Program-made: the position numbers and the translations under genes
The notes under the pieces: generated by a model
Told to the model about the DNA's origin: nothing
Databases searched by the model: none
The model's input: the letters and a program-made list of their open reading frames with translations, nothing else
Shown here: positions 1 through 7,701 of the stretch, piece by piece
How positions within the stretch are numbered: position 1 is the first letter of the stretch
Layout: every line of letters begins with the position of its first letter
Source: CAYWMD01 sp964458575
Lineage (GTDB): Bacteria; Verrucomicrobiota; Verrucomicrobiia; Limisphaerales; JADLHS01
Direction of reading: 5' to 3'
Assembly (NCBI GenBank): GCA_964458575.1
Contig: CAYWMD010000009.1
Span: forward strand, 1 to 64,000
Length of the DNA stretch: 64,000 nucleotides

Positions 1-2
1 AT

Positions 3-290
3 CTGCACCAGATGTTCGGCCCGGGCGTGGACGCCGCCATCGAGAAATACTCCGCACCCGACCGCGAATTGCTCGCCGTGTTGCAACTCTTCGGGAAAGA
101 CCAGCGCATCTGCCATCGCTACGAAATCAAGGAAGGTCCGAAGGTGTTCGAGACGGAAGTGCGTGGGAAGAAGTTCGTGCTCTATAACGACACCATCACC
201 GGCTACGCCAAGGACGGCACGAAGATCATCGAAACCACGGTGGAAGAACCCCTGCACGTGCGGGACGCCAAACATGCCAACTCCATCTGA
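3..290 (+). CDS. C-terminal fragment of NarH/NxrB-like iron-sulfur subunit (5' end outside window)
   Basis: Partial gene; only the last 95 or so residues are in the window. The visible tail (MFGPGVDAAIEKY, then PDRELLAVLQLFG, then an LYNDTITGY segment) resembles the C-terminal region of beta subunits of type II DMSO-reductase-family enzymes such as NarH and NxrB, which carry four Fe-S clusters and pass electrons between the Mo-bisMGD subunit and the membrane partner. None of the cluster cysteines is in the window, so the exact enzyme (nitrate reductase, nitrite oxidoreductase, or a relative such as chlorate or selenate reductase) cannot be fixed. Its stop overlaps the start of the TorD/NarJ-type chaperone, as expected for a nar-type operon. 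Confidence 0.7.
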   Translation: MHQMFGPGVDAAIEKYSAPDRELLAVLQLFGKDQRICHRYEIKEGPKVFETEVRGKKFVLYNDTITGYAKDGTKIIETTVEEPLHVRDAKHANSI

Positions 291-1200
291 ACTCCAATTG
301 CGCGGCGAATGGGCCGCCCGCACCACCGATACATCAAAGCGTTCGGTGTTTGGAAATTATCGTGCCGACGGAGCGCTGCTCTCCGAGCCGGCGTGTTCCG
401 AAGTGACGCCTGGACGTGCCGGGGCGGAGACCGGCGCTCCGCTCCAATCTGCCATTGACCTGGCGATGGCCCGCTCGTTCATCCATCGCTTCCTCGCAAA
501 AGCTTATGAAGACCCGATGCCCGAGACGTGGCGTTGGTTGACACAGGCAGAAACCATCTATGCCCTGCGTGCCGCCAACGCCTTCATCGGTCAATCGGTG
601 CTTTCCAGCGCCGGGTTTTTGATCAATGCACTCCAGCCCGCCGCTTTTGACTCGTTCCTCAACGCCTACCTCGCCGCGTTCGGCCACGCGGCGCGCGGTT
701 CGTGTCCGTTAAACGAAATCGAATACGGCGACATCAAGGCCGACCCGTTGTTCCAACCGCATCGCCTCGCCGACCTCGCTGCATTTTATCGCGCGTTTGG
801 ACTCGAAGTTGCCGAAGACGCCGGCGAGCGCCACGATCACATCTGCTTGGAGCTGGAGTTCATGTGTATCCTGGCTGCGAAGGAGGCTTACGCACGTGAG
901 CATCAACTGGATGCCGACCAGCTCGCTTATTGCCGCGACACGCAGAAGAAGTTCCTGCGCGAACATATCGGTCGCTGGACGCCTGCTTTCGCCCGTCGTC
1001 TCGCCGCCGCGACCAACCAACCTGCGCTCCACGCGCTGGCTGAGTTCACTCGCGCCTTCATCGAATCCGAGTGCGCCCGCTTCGGCGTGTATCCCGGCAG
1101 CGAGGAACTGGCACTTCGCCCTGTGGATGAAGCCGCTGACCGGGCCTGCGATTCGTGTGGTATCTACAATCTTCCACCTGGCGCGCTGGCCGCGATGTGA
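274..1200 (+). CDS. TorD/NarJ-type molybdoenzyme maturation chaperone
   Basis: About 308 residues, all-helical in character. The central part has the hallmark pattern of the TorD/DmsD/NarJ superfamily: CPLNEIEYG at residues 144-152, then ERHDHICLELEFM at 185-197, both close to family signatures (CPxxExxYG; RPDHIxLELEFM). Such chaperones hold the apo catalytic subunit in the cytoplasm until bis-MGD is inserted, so the natural client is the catalytic partner of the preceding iron-sulfur subunit. I start it at ATG 274, which overlaps the upstream gene by 17 bases; an upstream extension in the same frame would run far into that gene. The first 60 residues look poorly conserved and may be a lineage-specific extension. 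Confidence 0.8.
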   Translation: MPTPSELQLRGEWAARTTDTSKRSVFGNYRADGALLSEPACSEVTPGRAGAETGAPLQSAIDLAMARSFIHRFLAKAYEDPMPETWRWLTQAETIYALRAANAFIGQSVLSSAGFLINALQPAAFDSFLNAYLAAFGHAARGSCPLNEIEYGDIKADPLFQPHRLADLAAFYRAFGLEVAEDAGERHDHICLELEFMCILAAKEAYAREHQLDADQLAYCRDTQKKFLREHIGRWTPAFARRLAAATNQPALHALAEFTRAFIESECARFGVYPGSEELALRPVDEAADRACDSCGIYNLPPGALAAM

Positions 1201-1204
1201 ACTC

Positions 1205-2131
1205 ATGCAACTGCGTTACGACGAGGATTTCATTGAGGCTGCCGCATTCTTCTGTACGAGCGGACGGCGTAGTGGCGTGCCGTCGCTCCAAATCGCCCGC
1301 TTCCATCGCGAGCGCGAGAAGCTCTACGCCATCCTCGACCCCGACGAGCGCAACACCGCTTTCTTCAACCTCCACCTCGACTGGTTTCGCGAATGGGGGC
1401 TGGAGAAGCTCATCACGGACCTGCTTAAGGAGTTTCCGTTGTTGCTCGAGAAGCTGAGCGTGCTCGCCGTCCGGAAGACGCGCAACAAGAACGACGACGG
1501 CGCAGAACTTTACGTCAACGAAGCCGGCCAGCGCAGCGCCATCCTCGCGCTGCGCCCGGAATCCTTTGAGCGCGATGCCGCCCTGCGAGATTATGTCCGC
1601 CACGAGTTCACACACTTGAGCGACATGCTTGATCCCGCCTTTGGCTACGCGCCCACTCTTGATTTGCCCGGCCTGAACGGCGCGCAGCAACGCCTCGCCC
1701 GGGAGCGGTATCGTCTGCTGTGGGACATCACGATTGACGGTCGCCTCGCCGCCGCCGGTCGCACGCCGATGCAAGCCCGCGAGCAACACGCCGCTGCTTT
1801 TGCCCGCGGTTACTCGTTTTGGCCGGAGCAACGGCAAGCCGAGGCGTTCAATGCGCTGTGGCAAGGCCGCTCGCCGCGCCACGCCGACTTTCTCACGCTC
1901 ATCGCCGATCCACGCGGTCTCCGCGACGCGCATCGGCCCGCGCCGGGCGCTTCCTGCCCGCTGTGCGATTTCCCCACTTTCCAGTGGGCGGACGTCGCCA
2001 TGCTCCCGCCGGAAATTGTCCACCGGATTGTTGCCGAATTTCCCGCGTGGCAGCCCGAACAAAGCCTTTGCAGCCGTTGCTTGGAGACGTATCAAGCCGC
2101 GGCGAACCCGGAGTTGGTGGGCGCGGCCTGA
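1205..2131 (+). CDS. Unknown protein with HEXXH motif and paired CxxC motifs, in molybdoenzyme operon
   Basis: 308 residues, starting at ATG 1205 just after the chaperone stop. I do not recognise the family. Visible features: an HEXXH motif (HEFTH, residues 133-137) in the middle, followed by a WDITIDGRL segment (173-181) that could supply a further metal ligand, and two CxxC pairs near the C-terminus (C251/C254 and C289/C292) that look like a zinc or Fe-S site. No signal peptide, so it should be cytoplasmic. Position between the chaperone and MOSC/MobA genes suggests a role in maturing or quality-controlling the molybdoenzyme; a zinc metallopeptidase is possible from HEXXH, but that is inference. 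Confidence 0.75.
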   Translation: MQLRYDEDFIEAAAFFCTSGRRSGVPSLQIARFHREREKLYAILDPDERNTAFFNLHLDWFREWGLEKLITDLLKEFPLLLEKLSVLAVRKTRNKNDDGAELYVNEAGQRSAILALRPESFERDAALRDYVRHEFTHLSDMLDPAFGYAPTLDLPGLNGAQQRLARERYRLLWDITIDGRLAAAGRTPMQAREQHAAAFARGYSFWPEQRQAEAFNALWQGRSPRHADFLTLIADPRGLRDAHRPAPGASCPLCDFPTFQWADVAMLPPEIVHRIVAEFPAWQPEQSLCSRCLETYQAAANPELVGAA

Positions 2132-2143
2132 GCGAGCGTTGCC

Positions 2144-2605
2144 ATGATGCGCGTCGAAAATCTGTTTATTTCCCCCGGGCACAACTTCTTCGGTCATCAC
2201 GGCCAACCCGCGGGCGAACATTCCATCGTCGCCGTTGAACATATTGAATGTGTCGCCGGACGCGGCATTCGCGGCGACCGTTTCTTCGATTTCAAAGAAG
2301 ACTACAAAGGCCAGATCACGTTCTTCGCGATGGAAGTGCTGGAGGCATTGCGCCGCGAATTGCATCTGCCCGACGCACAACCGCAGGCAACCCGCCGCAA
2401 TGTCTTCGTCCGCGGTGTGGATTTGCGGACGCTCATCAGCCGGGAATTCGTGGTGCAGGGCTTGCGCTTTGCCGGGATCGAAGAATGCAAACCCTGCCAC
2501 TGGATGAATTCAGCGCTTGGCCTTGGCGCGGAGGAATGGCTCAAGGGGCGCGCGGGCTTGCGTTGTCGCATTCTGAGCAACGGGAAGTTGCGTTGCGAGG
2601 ACTGA
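2144..2605 (+). CDS. MOSC-domain protein
   Basis: 153 residues forming essentially one MOSC domain, the Mo-cofactor-binding fold shared with the C-terminus of eukaryotic Moco sulfurase and with YiiM/YcbX. Supporting residues: the glycine-rich GRGIRGDRFFDF segment near residues 43-54, RRNVFVRGVDL near 85-95, and a conserved cysteine in the EECKPCHWM segment, the usual MOSC position for the catalytic or cofactor-binding Cys. MOSC proteins bind Moco and act in sulfur transfer or N-hydroxylated-compound reduction. Here it lies two bases before mobA in a Moco operon, so a role in cofactor handling is likely. ATG 2147 is an equally good start. Confidence 0.8.
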   Translation: MMRVENLFISPGHNFFGHHGQPAGEHSIVAVEHIECVAGRGIRGDRFFDFKEDYKGQITFFAMEVLEALRRELHLPDAQPQATRRNVFVRGVDLRTLISREFVVQGLRFAGIEECKPCHWMNSALGLGAEEWLKGRAGLRCRILSNGKLRCED

Positions 2606-2606
2606 C

Positions 2607-3218
2607 ATGGAATTCGGCGCCGTCATTCTGGCCGGAGGCGAGTCCAAACGCATGGGCCGCGACAAAGCCTGGGTGGAATATGATGGCAAGCCGTTGGCGC
2701 AACTCGCCGTGGAGAAAATGCGCCAACTGGGCATCAGGGAAATCTTCATCTCCGGCCGGGCGGGCGAGGATTATTCCGCGCTGAAATGCCCGGAGTTGTA
2801 TGACCTGGAGCCGGGATTTGGCCCCTTGGGCGGAATTGAGCGCGCCCTGTACGAATGCACGGCGCCGCTGCTGCACGTGCTGGCCGTGGATTTGCCCCAG
2901 ATGAGTCCAAGGCTGCTGGCCCGGATGCAACGCGGTTGCGACCGGCTGACCGGCGTCGTGCCGAAGTCGAATGGCGGGCTGGAGCCGCTGGCGGCGATTT
3001 ACCCGAAGCGCTGCCACATCATTGCGTTTTCTGCCATCGCCCGGTCCCAACATTCGGCGCGGGATTTTGCCGCCGCATGCCTGCGCGAGCGGGCGGTGAA
3101 AATCGTTCCGATATCCCGGAGTGAGACGCCCGCTTTTCTCAACTGCAATCAGCCCGCCGACCTTGCCGGGATTGGGGCACTAACCGGGAGCTGCATTCAC
3201 GATGCACCGTCCCGTTAA
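2607..3218 (+). CDS. mobA: Molybdenum cofactor guanylyltransferase MobA
   Basis: 203 residues. The N-terminus has the classic nucleotidyltransferase signature LAGGESKRMGRDKA (residues 8-21), then AVDLPQMSP for metal binding, matching MobA, which transfers GMP from GTP to Mo-molybdopterin to make the MGD form used by DMSO-reductase-family enzymes. Normal length. It follows the MOSC gene by one base and overlaps the start of the radical SAM gene by 17 bases, indicating a single transcript with the upstream molybdoenzyme genes. The presence of MobA fits the bis-MGD requirement of the NarG/NxrA-type catalytic subunit expected just left of the window. Confidence 0.88.
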   Translation: MEFGAVILAGGESKRMGRDKAWVEYDGKPLAQLAVEKMRQLGIREIFISGRAGEDYSALKCPELYDLEPGFGPLGGIERALYECTAPLLHVLAVDLPQMSPRLLARMQRGCDRLTGVVPKSNGGLEPLAAIYPKRCHIIAFSAIARSQHSARDFAAACLRERAVKIVPISRSETPAFLNCNQPADLAGIGALTGSCIHDAPSR

Positions 3219-4092
3219 AAACCCGAAGCCGTTGCAAGCCCCGGCCGCCCTCCCCGCGGAGCGCGGGGCGTTTGCCCATCCCCGCGACTATCTCAACCGC
3301 CGCTTTGTTTATGCGGTCATTTCGCAGCGGGCGCACGGCCTTTCCATCGGCATCAATTTGACGCCGGATCATCACTGCAACTTTGACTGTGCGTATTGTG
3401 AGATTAACCGCGACCGGCCCATACGCGATCGCGAGGTGGATATTCCGATCCTGATCAGCGAGTTGAATGAGTTGCTGGTCATGGCCAAGGAAGGGCGGAT
3501 GCGGGAAATTCCGTGGCTACGCAACGTGCCGAAAGAATTGCTGGCCCTGAAAGAGGTGGCGTTCAGCGGGGATGGGGAGCCGACGCTATGTCCCAAGTTC
3601 TCCGAAGCGTTGGCAGCGGTGGTGCGGTTGCGAATGTGGCGGCATAGGTTCAAGATCGTCGTGATCACCAATACGAGCGGCCTGAATCTTCCCGAGGTAA
3701 AACGTAGTTTGGGCGGGTTGCGCCAACAGGACGAAGTTTGGGTGAAATTGGATGCCGGCACCCAATCCTACATGGATCGCGTCAACCGGCCAGGCATCAG
3801 CTTGCGGCAAGTTCTCAAAAACATTCGGGGAATTGCGGTGAAGCGCCCGGTGGTGGTGCAGAGTCTGTTCCCGGAGTTGGACGGCGACGAGCCGCCCGCC
3901 AGAGAAATTGAGAAATACGTCCAGCGGTTGCAGAAATTGAAGCAAGCGGGAGCGCAAATTTCGCTGGTGCAGATTTACTCGGCGCATCGCCCGCCGCATC
4001 GCCCAAACTGCGCGCACCTGCCCTTGAAAACCTTGTCCAAGATCGCCCGCCGCGTCCGGAAAGTTACCGGCTTGAGAGCGGAGGTGTTTTGA
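3202..4092 (+). CDS. Radical SAM protein (COG0731-like)
   Basis: 296 residues with the radical SAM 4Fe-4S motif C59-x3-C63-x2-C66 (CNFDCAYC) placed after an ISQRAHGLSIGINLTP segment, and a FSGDGEPTL segment (SAM-binding GGE-like region) about 55 residues later. This layout resembles COG0731-type radical SAM proteins (Wyb/TYW1-related and MoaA-like) often found beside nitrate reductase and Moco genes. It could be a cofactor or peptide modification enzyme; the substrate cannot be inferred. It overlaps mobA by 17 bases. I see no auxiliary Fe-S cluster motif: only scattered cysteines occur after the core. Confidence 0.75.
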   Translation: MHRPVKNPKPLQAPAALPAERGAFAHPRDYLNRRFVYAVISQRAHGLSIGINLTPDHHCNFDCAYCEINRDRPIRDREVDIPILISELNELLVMAKEGRMREIPWLRNVPKELLALKEVAFSGDGEPTLCPKFSEALAAVVRLRMWRHRFKIVVITNTSGLNLPEVKRSLGGLRQQDEVWVKLDAGTQSYMDRVNRPGISLRQVLKNIRGIAVKRPVVVQSLFPELDGDEPPAREIEKYVQRLQKLKQAGAQISLVQIYSAHRPPHRPNCAHLPLKTLSKIARRVRKVTGLRAEVF

Positions 4093-4240
4093 TGAAGTTA
4101 TGCGTTTCGTCTGCGTCATCCAACACGTAGCGGCCGAGACGCCGGGCCTGATCGCGCGGAATGAAATTTCCCATGTGCTTACCAACTGAACCAGTGAAAA
4201 TGGCGTTTGCGCGAGACTCCCGGGCGAAGCAATAGGACAC
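4064..4240 (-). CDS. Possible small protein or gene remnant
   Basis: A 58-codon frame on the minus strand, GTG or TTG start, convergent with and overlapping the end of the radical SAM gene by 29 bases. Its translation has an even, protein-like composition (segments such as TGSVGKHMGNFIPRDQ and RYVLDDADETHNF) better than its alternative frames, which is the only support. It has no recognised family and no clear ribosome binding site. It may be the tail of a decayed gene, since the stretch to its right also contains decayed coding sequence. Low confidence. Confidence 0.25.
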   Translation of the reverse strand: MSYCFARESRANAIFTGSVGKHMGNFIPRDQARRLGRYVLDDADETHNFIKTPPLSSR

Positions 4241-4282
4241 CAAGCCTCAAACAACCAACATTATATCTGGTCAACGGTTCTT

Positions 4283-4450
4283 TTGCCACCACCAGCCCTG
4301 GACGCCACGTTTACGGCCTTTTTCGCGCGCGGAGACGGTCTCCATCGTGCGAGTCCTGCCCAACGGTCAGTTGCTGACCGTCGGCACCGGCGGAAGTTCC
4401 AACTGCGTCCGACGTCTGCTGAACACGGGGGCCGAGTCACCCGGGGCGTG
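4283..4450 (+). pseudogene. Frameshifted remnant resembling a delta-60 repeat
   Basis: Two adjoining frames join to read LDATFTAFFARGDG, then (+2 frame shift near base 4336) VSIVRVLPNGQLLTVGTGG followed by a CVRRLLNTG segment. This order matches the shape of delta-60 (FN-type) repeats: LDPTFNPG, then VQPDGKILIGG, then a RxNxDG segment, which occur in large secreted verrucomicrobial proteins. No intact start or long frame remains, so it is read as a decayed fragment. The surrounding 4241-4699 stretch shows nothing else I can support. The match is by eye and short. Confidence 0.3.
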
Positions 4451-4699
4451 TCGCTGCTGGGCAACAACCGTGGTCGCTGAAAAAAGGAGAGGGCGGTCGC
4501 CACACGCCGTTTCAGAATCCTTGGCGGCCATCGTTTCGCAGCCTTGGATCCGGCCACGATTTCAACCAGCACATCACCCTGATCAAATTGGATGCAACTG
4601 TGCTGCCACCGCGCTCTAATCGAAGCCTGTTGCCCAAAGGAATTGCTCGACGCAGGCAATGGACGCATGCGTTGCAGGCTTCAAGAGTTCCTGCGGAAT

Positions 4700-4740
4700 T
4701 TGACCCAAGTCAACGCCGCCAACGCCCACTGAAGTAGGAT
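4700..4740 (+). promoter_or_regulatory. FNR/DNR-type operator and -10 element
   Basis: TTGACCCAAGTCAA at 4700-4713 is a perfect dyad of the FNR/DNR/NnrR class (TTGAC-N4-GTCAA). TAGGAT at 4735-4740 lies 21 bases downstream and would put a start site about 41.5 bases from the box centre (near 4748), the class II activator geometry. It would drive the DUF2249 gene and the Crp/Fnr regulator (autoregulation). The same 14-base box with the same spacing to TAGCAT recurs at 6648, which makes chance unlikely. Confidence 0.7.
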
Positions 4741-4829
4741 GCCAACGTGTCCACACTTCACAATTGTAAGCCGTTGTCCCAGGCTAGCACTGGCCTCCGG
4801 ACTGCGTTTGACCCTCCATCGCCAAAGCC

Positions 4830-5075
4830 ATGATGCCTCCCCTGAGCAAATTCAAACGTCTCGACGTGCGCGAGATGCTGCAAAACGGTATTGACCCGTG
4901 TTCGCCGATCTTTGAACGCGTGGGCAGCCTGAAGTCGGACGAGGGCCTTATCATCATCGCCCCGTTCCTGCCCTCGCCGCTCATCGAGCGACTGGGCGGT
5001 CAGGGATTCGCGTCCAAAGTGGAACGCGGCAAAGGCTCTGACTGGTTGGTTTACTTTTGGCGGGAACTTGGTTGA
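4830..5075 (+). CDS. DUF2249 domain protein
   Basis: 81 residues, one DUF2249-like domain: the LDVREML start of the first strand, a central GLIIIAPFLPSPLIERL segment and an ending with WLVYFWRE, matching the usual 'LDVR...L.P...L...GF' layout. DUF2249 proteins are small cytoplasmic proteins frequently encoded beside denitrification and nitrate-respiration regulators or enzymes; their biochemical role is unsettled. It lies 90 bases after the proposed -10 element and just before the Crp/Fnr gene, so the two probably share a transcript. ATG 4830 and ATG 4833 are both possible starts. Confidence 0.65.
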   Translation: MMPPLSKFKRLDVREMLQNGIDPCSPIFERVGSLKSDEGLIIIAPFLPSPLIERLGGQGFASKVERGKGSDWLVYFWRELG

Positions 5076-5086
5076 ATGTCAGCCGC

Positions 5087-5806
5087 ATGACTGCGCGGCT
5101 GACTGAACTTAAAACCATTGCCCTCGTCAACACCCTGCGGGGTTGTCAGTTATTCACCGGCCTCCCGCTGGCGGACATGGAGCGCATTGCGGCAGTGGCC
5201 GCTGTGAAGTCGCTTGATAAAGGCGAATACTTGTTTCACGAAGGTGATGTCGCCTTGGGATTCTACGTCGTCCAAACAGGCGCAATCAACGTCCACCGCG
5301 TGAGTGCCGCTGGCAAGGAGCAGATCATCCACGTATTCAGGCCGGGAGAATCGTTTGCCGAGGTCGCGCTGGCGTCGGAGCGCGGTTATCCCGCCGACGC
5401 CCGGGCGCTCGAAGACTCGCAGGTGTTGCTGGTGCAGAAGGCGGGCATCTTGGCGCTGCTCAAGCGTCAGCCGGAACTTGCGCTACGCATGCTCGGCTCG
5501 ATGAGCATCCACTTGCGCGTACTGGTCGGCCAACTGGAGGACCTGACCTTGAAGGACGTGGAGACGCGCCTGGCCAACTGGCTGGTGAAACGCTGTCCCA
5601 AACCGCCCGGCGAGCAGCCGGTCGAAATCCAACTACCGATGACCAAACGCGTCCTCGCAGCGGAACTCGGCACGGTGAGCGAAACCTTTTCGCGCACGCT
5701 GGCCAAGTTCCGCGAACAGAGACTGGTGACCGTGAAGGGCAAGTCCATTGTCGTACTCGCGCCGTCGAAATTGCAGGCCCTGCTGCGCCGCCACCTTGGC
5801 GAATAG
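5087..5806 (+). CDS. Crp/Fnr-family transcriptional regulator (DNR/NnrR-like)
   Basis: 239 residues: an N-terminal cyclic-nucleotide-binding-like beta barrel (about 20-130), a dimerisation helix (about 130-160) and a C-terminal winged helix. The recognition helix contains E199-T-F-S202-R203, the E-x-x-S-R pattern by which FNR-type proteins read TTGA half-sites. It has only Cys20 and Cys170, so it lacks the N-terminal cysteine set that holds the oxygen-sensing 4Fe-4S cluster of FNR; a DNR/NnrR-like nitric-oxide or other sensing mode is more likely. ATG 5087 is chosen over an upstream TTG. The two perfect TTGACCCAAGTCAA boxes at 4700 and 6648 are its obvious candidate targets. Confidence 0.85.
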   Translation: MTARLTELKTIALVNTLRGCQLFTGLPLADMERIAAVAAVKSLDKGEYLFHEGDVALGFYVVQTGAINVHRVSAAGKEQIIHVFRPGESFAEVALASERGYPADARALEDSQVLLVQKAGILALLKRQPELALRMLGSMSIHLRVLVGQLEDLTLKDVETRLANWLVKRCPKPPGEQPVEIQLPMTKRVLAAELGTVSETFSRTLAKFREQRLVTVKGKSIVVLAPSKLQALLRRHLGE

Positions 5807-6037
5807 CAGGACGCTTCGCTCAAACTTCCGCACGAAATTGCGGGCGATCCGTGGTTAAGAGTCTTCGCGCCTTGGTGTCTTTGCGTTAAATGTCCTTCAA
5901 TTGGTACACATGTTTCATGGTTCAACTCTTGCGTTCCATGTCACCGGTTCGCCCTGCACTTGCCGAACCGCCGCAGCTCCGCAACATTTCGGGCATGAGC
6001 CACACCGAGTCCGGCCAAACTTTCACCTGCTGAGCCC

Positions 6038-6610
6038 ATGAAATTGCGCGAGAGTGGGATGCCCGAAGAGGCGTATTGGGAAACGCTGTTTGACGTGCCG
6101 CTGCTTCTCGACCGGCTGGAAATTGGCGCACGGTTCCGTAACGTGGTCGAACTCGGCTGCGGTTATGGCACATTCACCCTGCCGGTGGCGCGCCGCATCT
6201 CCGGGATCATTTCCACCTGCGACATTGAACCGGCAATGGTCGCGCGCACGCGGCAACGCGCTGAGGCCGCCGGGTTGAAGAACGTACGCTGCCAGTTGCG
6301 CGATGTGATGCGAGATGGCTTCCGCGGTGAGGCGGCTTCCCAAGACGCCGCGCTACTCTTTAACATCCTGCACGGCGAAACGCCGGTGCGGATGCTGGCC
6401 CTGGCAGCGGATGCGGTGCGTTCCGGGGGCTGGATGCTGGCCATTCACTGGCGATGCGATCCTGCGACGCCGCGCGGGCCCGCAATGGATATTCGTCCTC
6501 TGCCCGAACAAATCGTCGGCTGGGCCGAACAAACTGGAAGGCTGGAATTGACAGGGAACGTGCTCGACCTCCCTCCGTGGCACTATGGCTTGCGTTTCCG
6601 TCGCAAGTGA
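6038..6610 (+). CDS. Class I SAM-dependent methyltransferase
   Basis: 190 residues with the Rossmann SAM-binding motif VELGCGYGTFTLPVA (about 37-51), an acidic residue ending strand 2 (CDIEPAMV) and a motif IV-like DAALLFNILHGE segment. Class I methyltransferases transfer methyl groups from SAM to very varied substrates; the substrate here is unknown. It lies between the Crp/Fnr regulator and the TauE/SafE transporter, in the same direction, but is separated from the regulator by 231 bases and precedes the second FNR-type promoter, so it may be transcribed independently. No signal peptide. Confidence 0.75.
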   Translation: MKLRESGMPEEAYWETLFDVPLLLDRLEIGARFRNVVELGCGYGTFTLPVARRISGIISTCDIEPAMVARTRQRAEAAGLKNVRCQLRDVMRDGFRGEAASQDAALLFNILHGETPVRMLALAADAVRSGGWMLAIHWRCDPATPRGPAMDIRPLPEQIVGWAEQTGRLELTGNVLDLPPWHYGLRFRRK

Positions 6611-6647
6611 GGGGGCCCGACCGCGACTCGCCTAAACTTCCGCCCGC

Positions 6648-6688
6648 TTGACCCAAGTCAACGTCGCTTCCGTCCACACGAGTAGCAT
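6648..6688 (+). promoter_or_regulatory. Second FNR/DNR-type operator and -10 element
   Basis: TTGACCCAAGTCAA at 6648-6661 is identical to the box at 4700. TAGCAT at 6683-6688 lies 21 bases downstream, the same spacing as at the first site, predicting a start site near 6696 with the box centred at about -41.5. It would drive the transporter and the moaD-moaA run. The predicted start coincides with an in-frame GTG (6696), so translation probably begins at GTG 6720, unless the message is leaderless. Confidence 0.7.
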
Positions 6689-6719
6689 AGAAACAGTGGC
6701 TGGACCTGATTCCATTGCC

Positions 6720-7451
6720 GTGTTCGTGCTGCCCATCGCCGTTGCGGCGGTGGCGTTTCTGTATTCATCAGTTGGGCATGGTGGCGCGACCGGCTACCTG
6801 GCGGCGGCAGCGCTGCTGGGTTTGAGCCCCGCATTGGCGCGACCGGGCGCGCTGTGGATGAACTGCTGCGTGGCAGGGATTGCGTTCTGGCGATTTCTAC
6901 GCGCGGGGTTCTTCGAAGGGAGAGTGTTCTGGCCGCTGGCGGCGGCCTCCATTCCCTGCGCGTGGCTGGGCAGCCGGGTGCATCTGGAGGGACTGGGTTA
7001 CGGACTGGTACTGGGGATGACGTTGCTTGCGGCGGGATGGTTTCTTGGCTGGGGCGGGTGCGATCAACCGGACGATGCCGCGCGGCCAATTCGTTTGCCG
7101 CTGGCCTTGATTGCCGGAGGTGGGCTGGGCTTGCTTGCCGGCCTCACGGGCATCGGCGGCGGCGTGTTTCTCACCCCGGTTCTGATCTTTCTGAACTGGA
7201 CGCCGGTCAAAGTCGCAGGCGGCACATCGGCGTTGTTCATCGTGGTGAATTCCGTTGCCGGACTCGTCGGTCTGGGTGAAAAGGCGCTGGTGTGGCAGCC
7301 GATGTTCATGGGCGCGGTAGTGCTGGGGATTGCGGGTGCGCTGCTCGGCACGCATCTTGGCGTGAACCGCTGGCGCACCTCCGCTTTCCGTCGAGCACTC
7401 GCCGTGGTCCTGTGGATTGCGGCTGGGAAACTCATTCTCACAGGCAAATAG
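6720..7451 (+). CDS. TauE/SafE (TSUP) family transporter
   Basis: About 243 residues and strongly hydrophobic, with around seven membrane spans. It has the TSUP features SSVGHGGATGYLAAA near the N-terminus and the repeat-like AGLTGIGGGVFLTPVLI in the second half. TSUP proteins export or import sulfite, sulfoacetate or related small anions. A link to Moco genes is known from gene neighbourhoods, but its substrate (possibly molybdate- or sulfur-related) is unproved. I choose GTG 6720 because the mapped-by-eye promoter would start transcription near 6696; GTG 6696 is an alternative. The gene ends one base before moaD. Confidence 0.75.
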   Translation: MFVLPIAVAAVAFLYSSVGHGGATGYLAAAALLGLSPALARPGALWMNCCVAGIAFWRFLRAGFFEGRVFWPLAAASIPCAWLGSRVHLEGLGYGLVLGMTLLAAGWFLGWGGCDQPDDAARPIRLPLALIAGGGLGLLAGLTGIGGGVFLTPVLIFLNWTPVKVAGGTSALFIVVNSVAGLVGLGEKALVWQPMFMGAVVLGIAGALLGTHLGVNRWRTSAFRRALAVVLWIAAGKLILTGK

Positions 7452-7452
7452 C

Positions 7453-7689
7453 ATGCGCGTTCTCTTTTTCGCCCATTTGAAAGACATCACGCGTTGCGCG
7501 GAGATGAACGTCGCCGGCAACGAGACCGATGCCGACGGCCTGTGGCGCAGGTTGATATCGGCGCATCCGGGACTGGAGCGGTTTCGCGGCTCGGTGCGGC
7601 TGGCGAAGAATTCGGAATACACGGATGCGGAGGCACGATTCAACGACGCGGATGAAGTGGCGTTGATTCCGCCGGTGTCGGGCGGCTGA
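7453..7689 (+). CDS. moaD: Molybdopterin synthase small subunit MoaD
   Basis: 78 residues with a ubiquitin-like beta-grasp fold and the essential C-terminal Gly-Gly (IPPVSGG) that becomes the thiocarboxylate sulfur donor. Within molybdopterin synthase it donates sulfur to cyclic pyranopterin monophosphate held by MoaE. It lies directly ahead of the moaE-moeA fusion. ATG 7453 gives the normal MoaD length; an upstream ATG at 7417 would run into the transporter. The adenylating partner MoeB is not present in this window and must be encoded elsewhere. Confidence 0.9.
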   Translation: MRVLFFAHLKDITRCAEMNVAGNETDADGLWRRLISAHPGLERFRGSVRLAKNSEYTDAEARFNDADEVALIPPVSGG

Positions 7690-7701
7690 ATCCAGCGACA
7701 G

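Noticed and set aside
1058..2500. Long minus-strand frame opposite the HEXXH and MOSC genes
   Set aside because: It is antisense to two genes with recognisable motifs and has arginine- and alanine-rich low-information composition; a high-GC shadow.
5905..5940. GGTTCAACTC as a tRNA T-arm
   Set aside because: No T-stem partner, acceptor strand or CCA around it.
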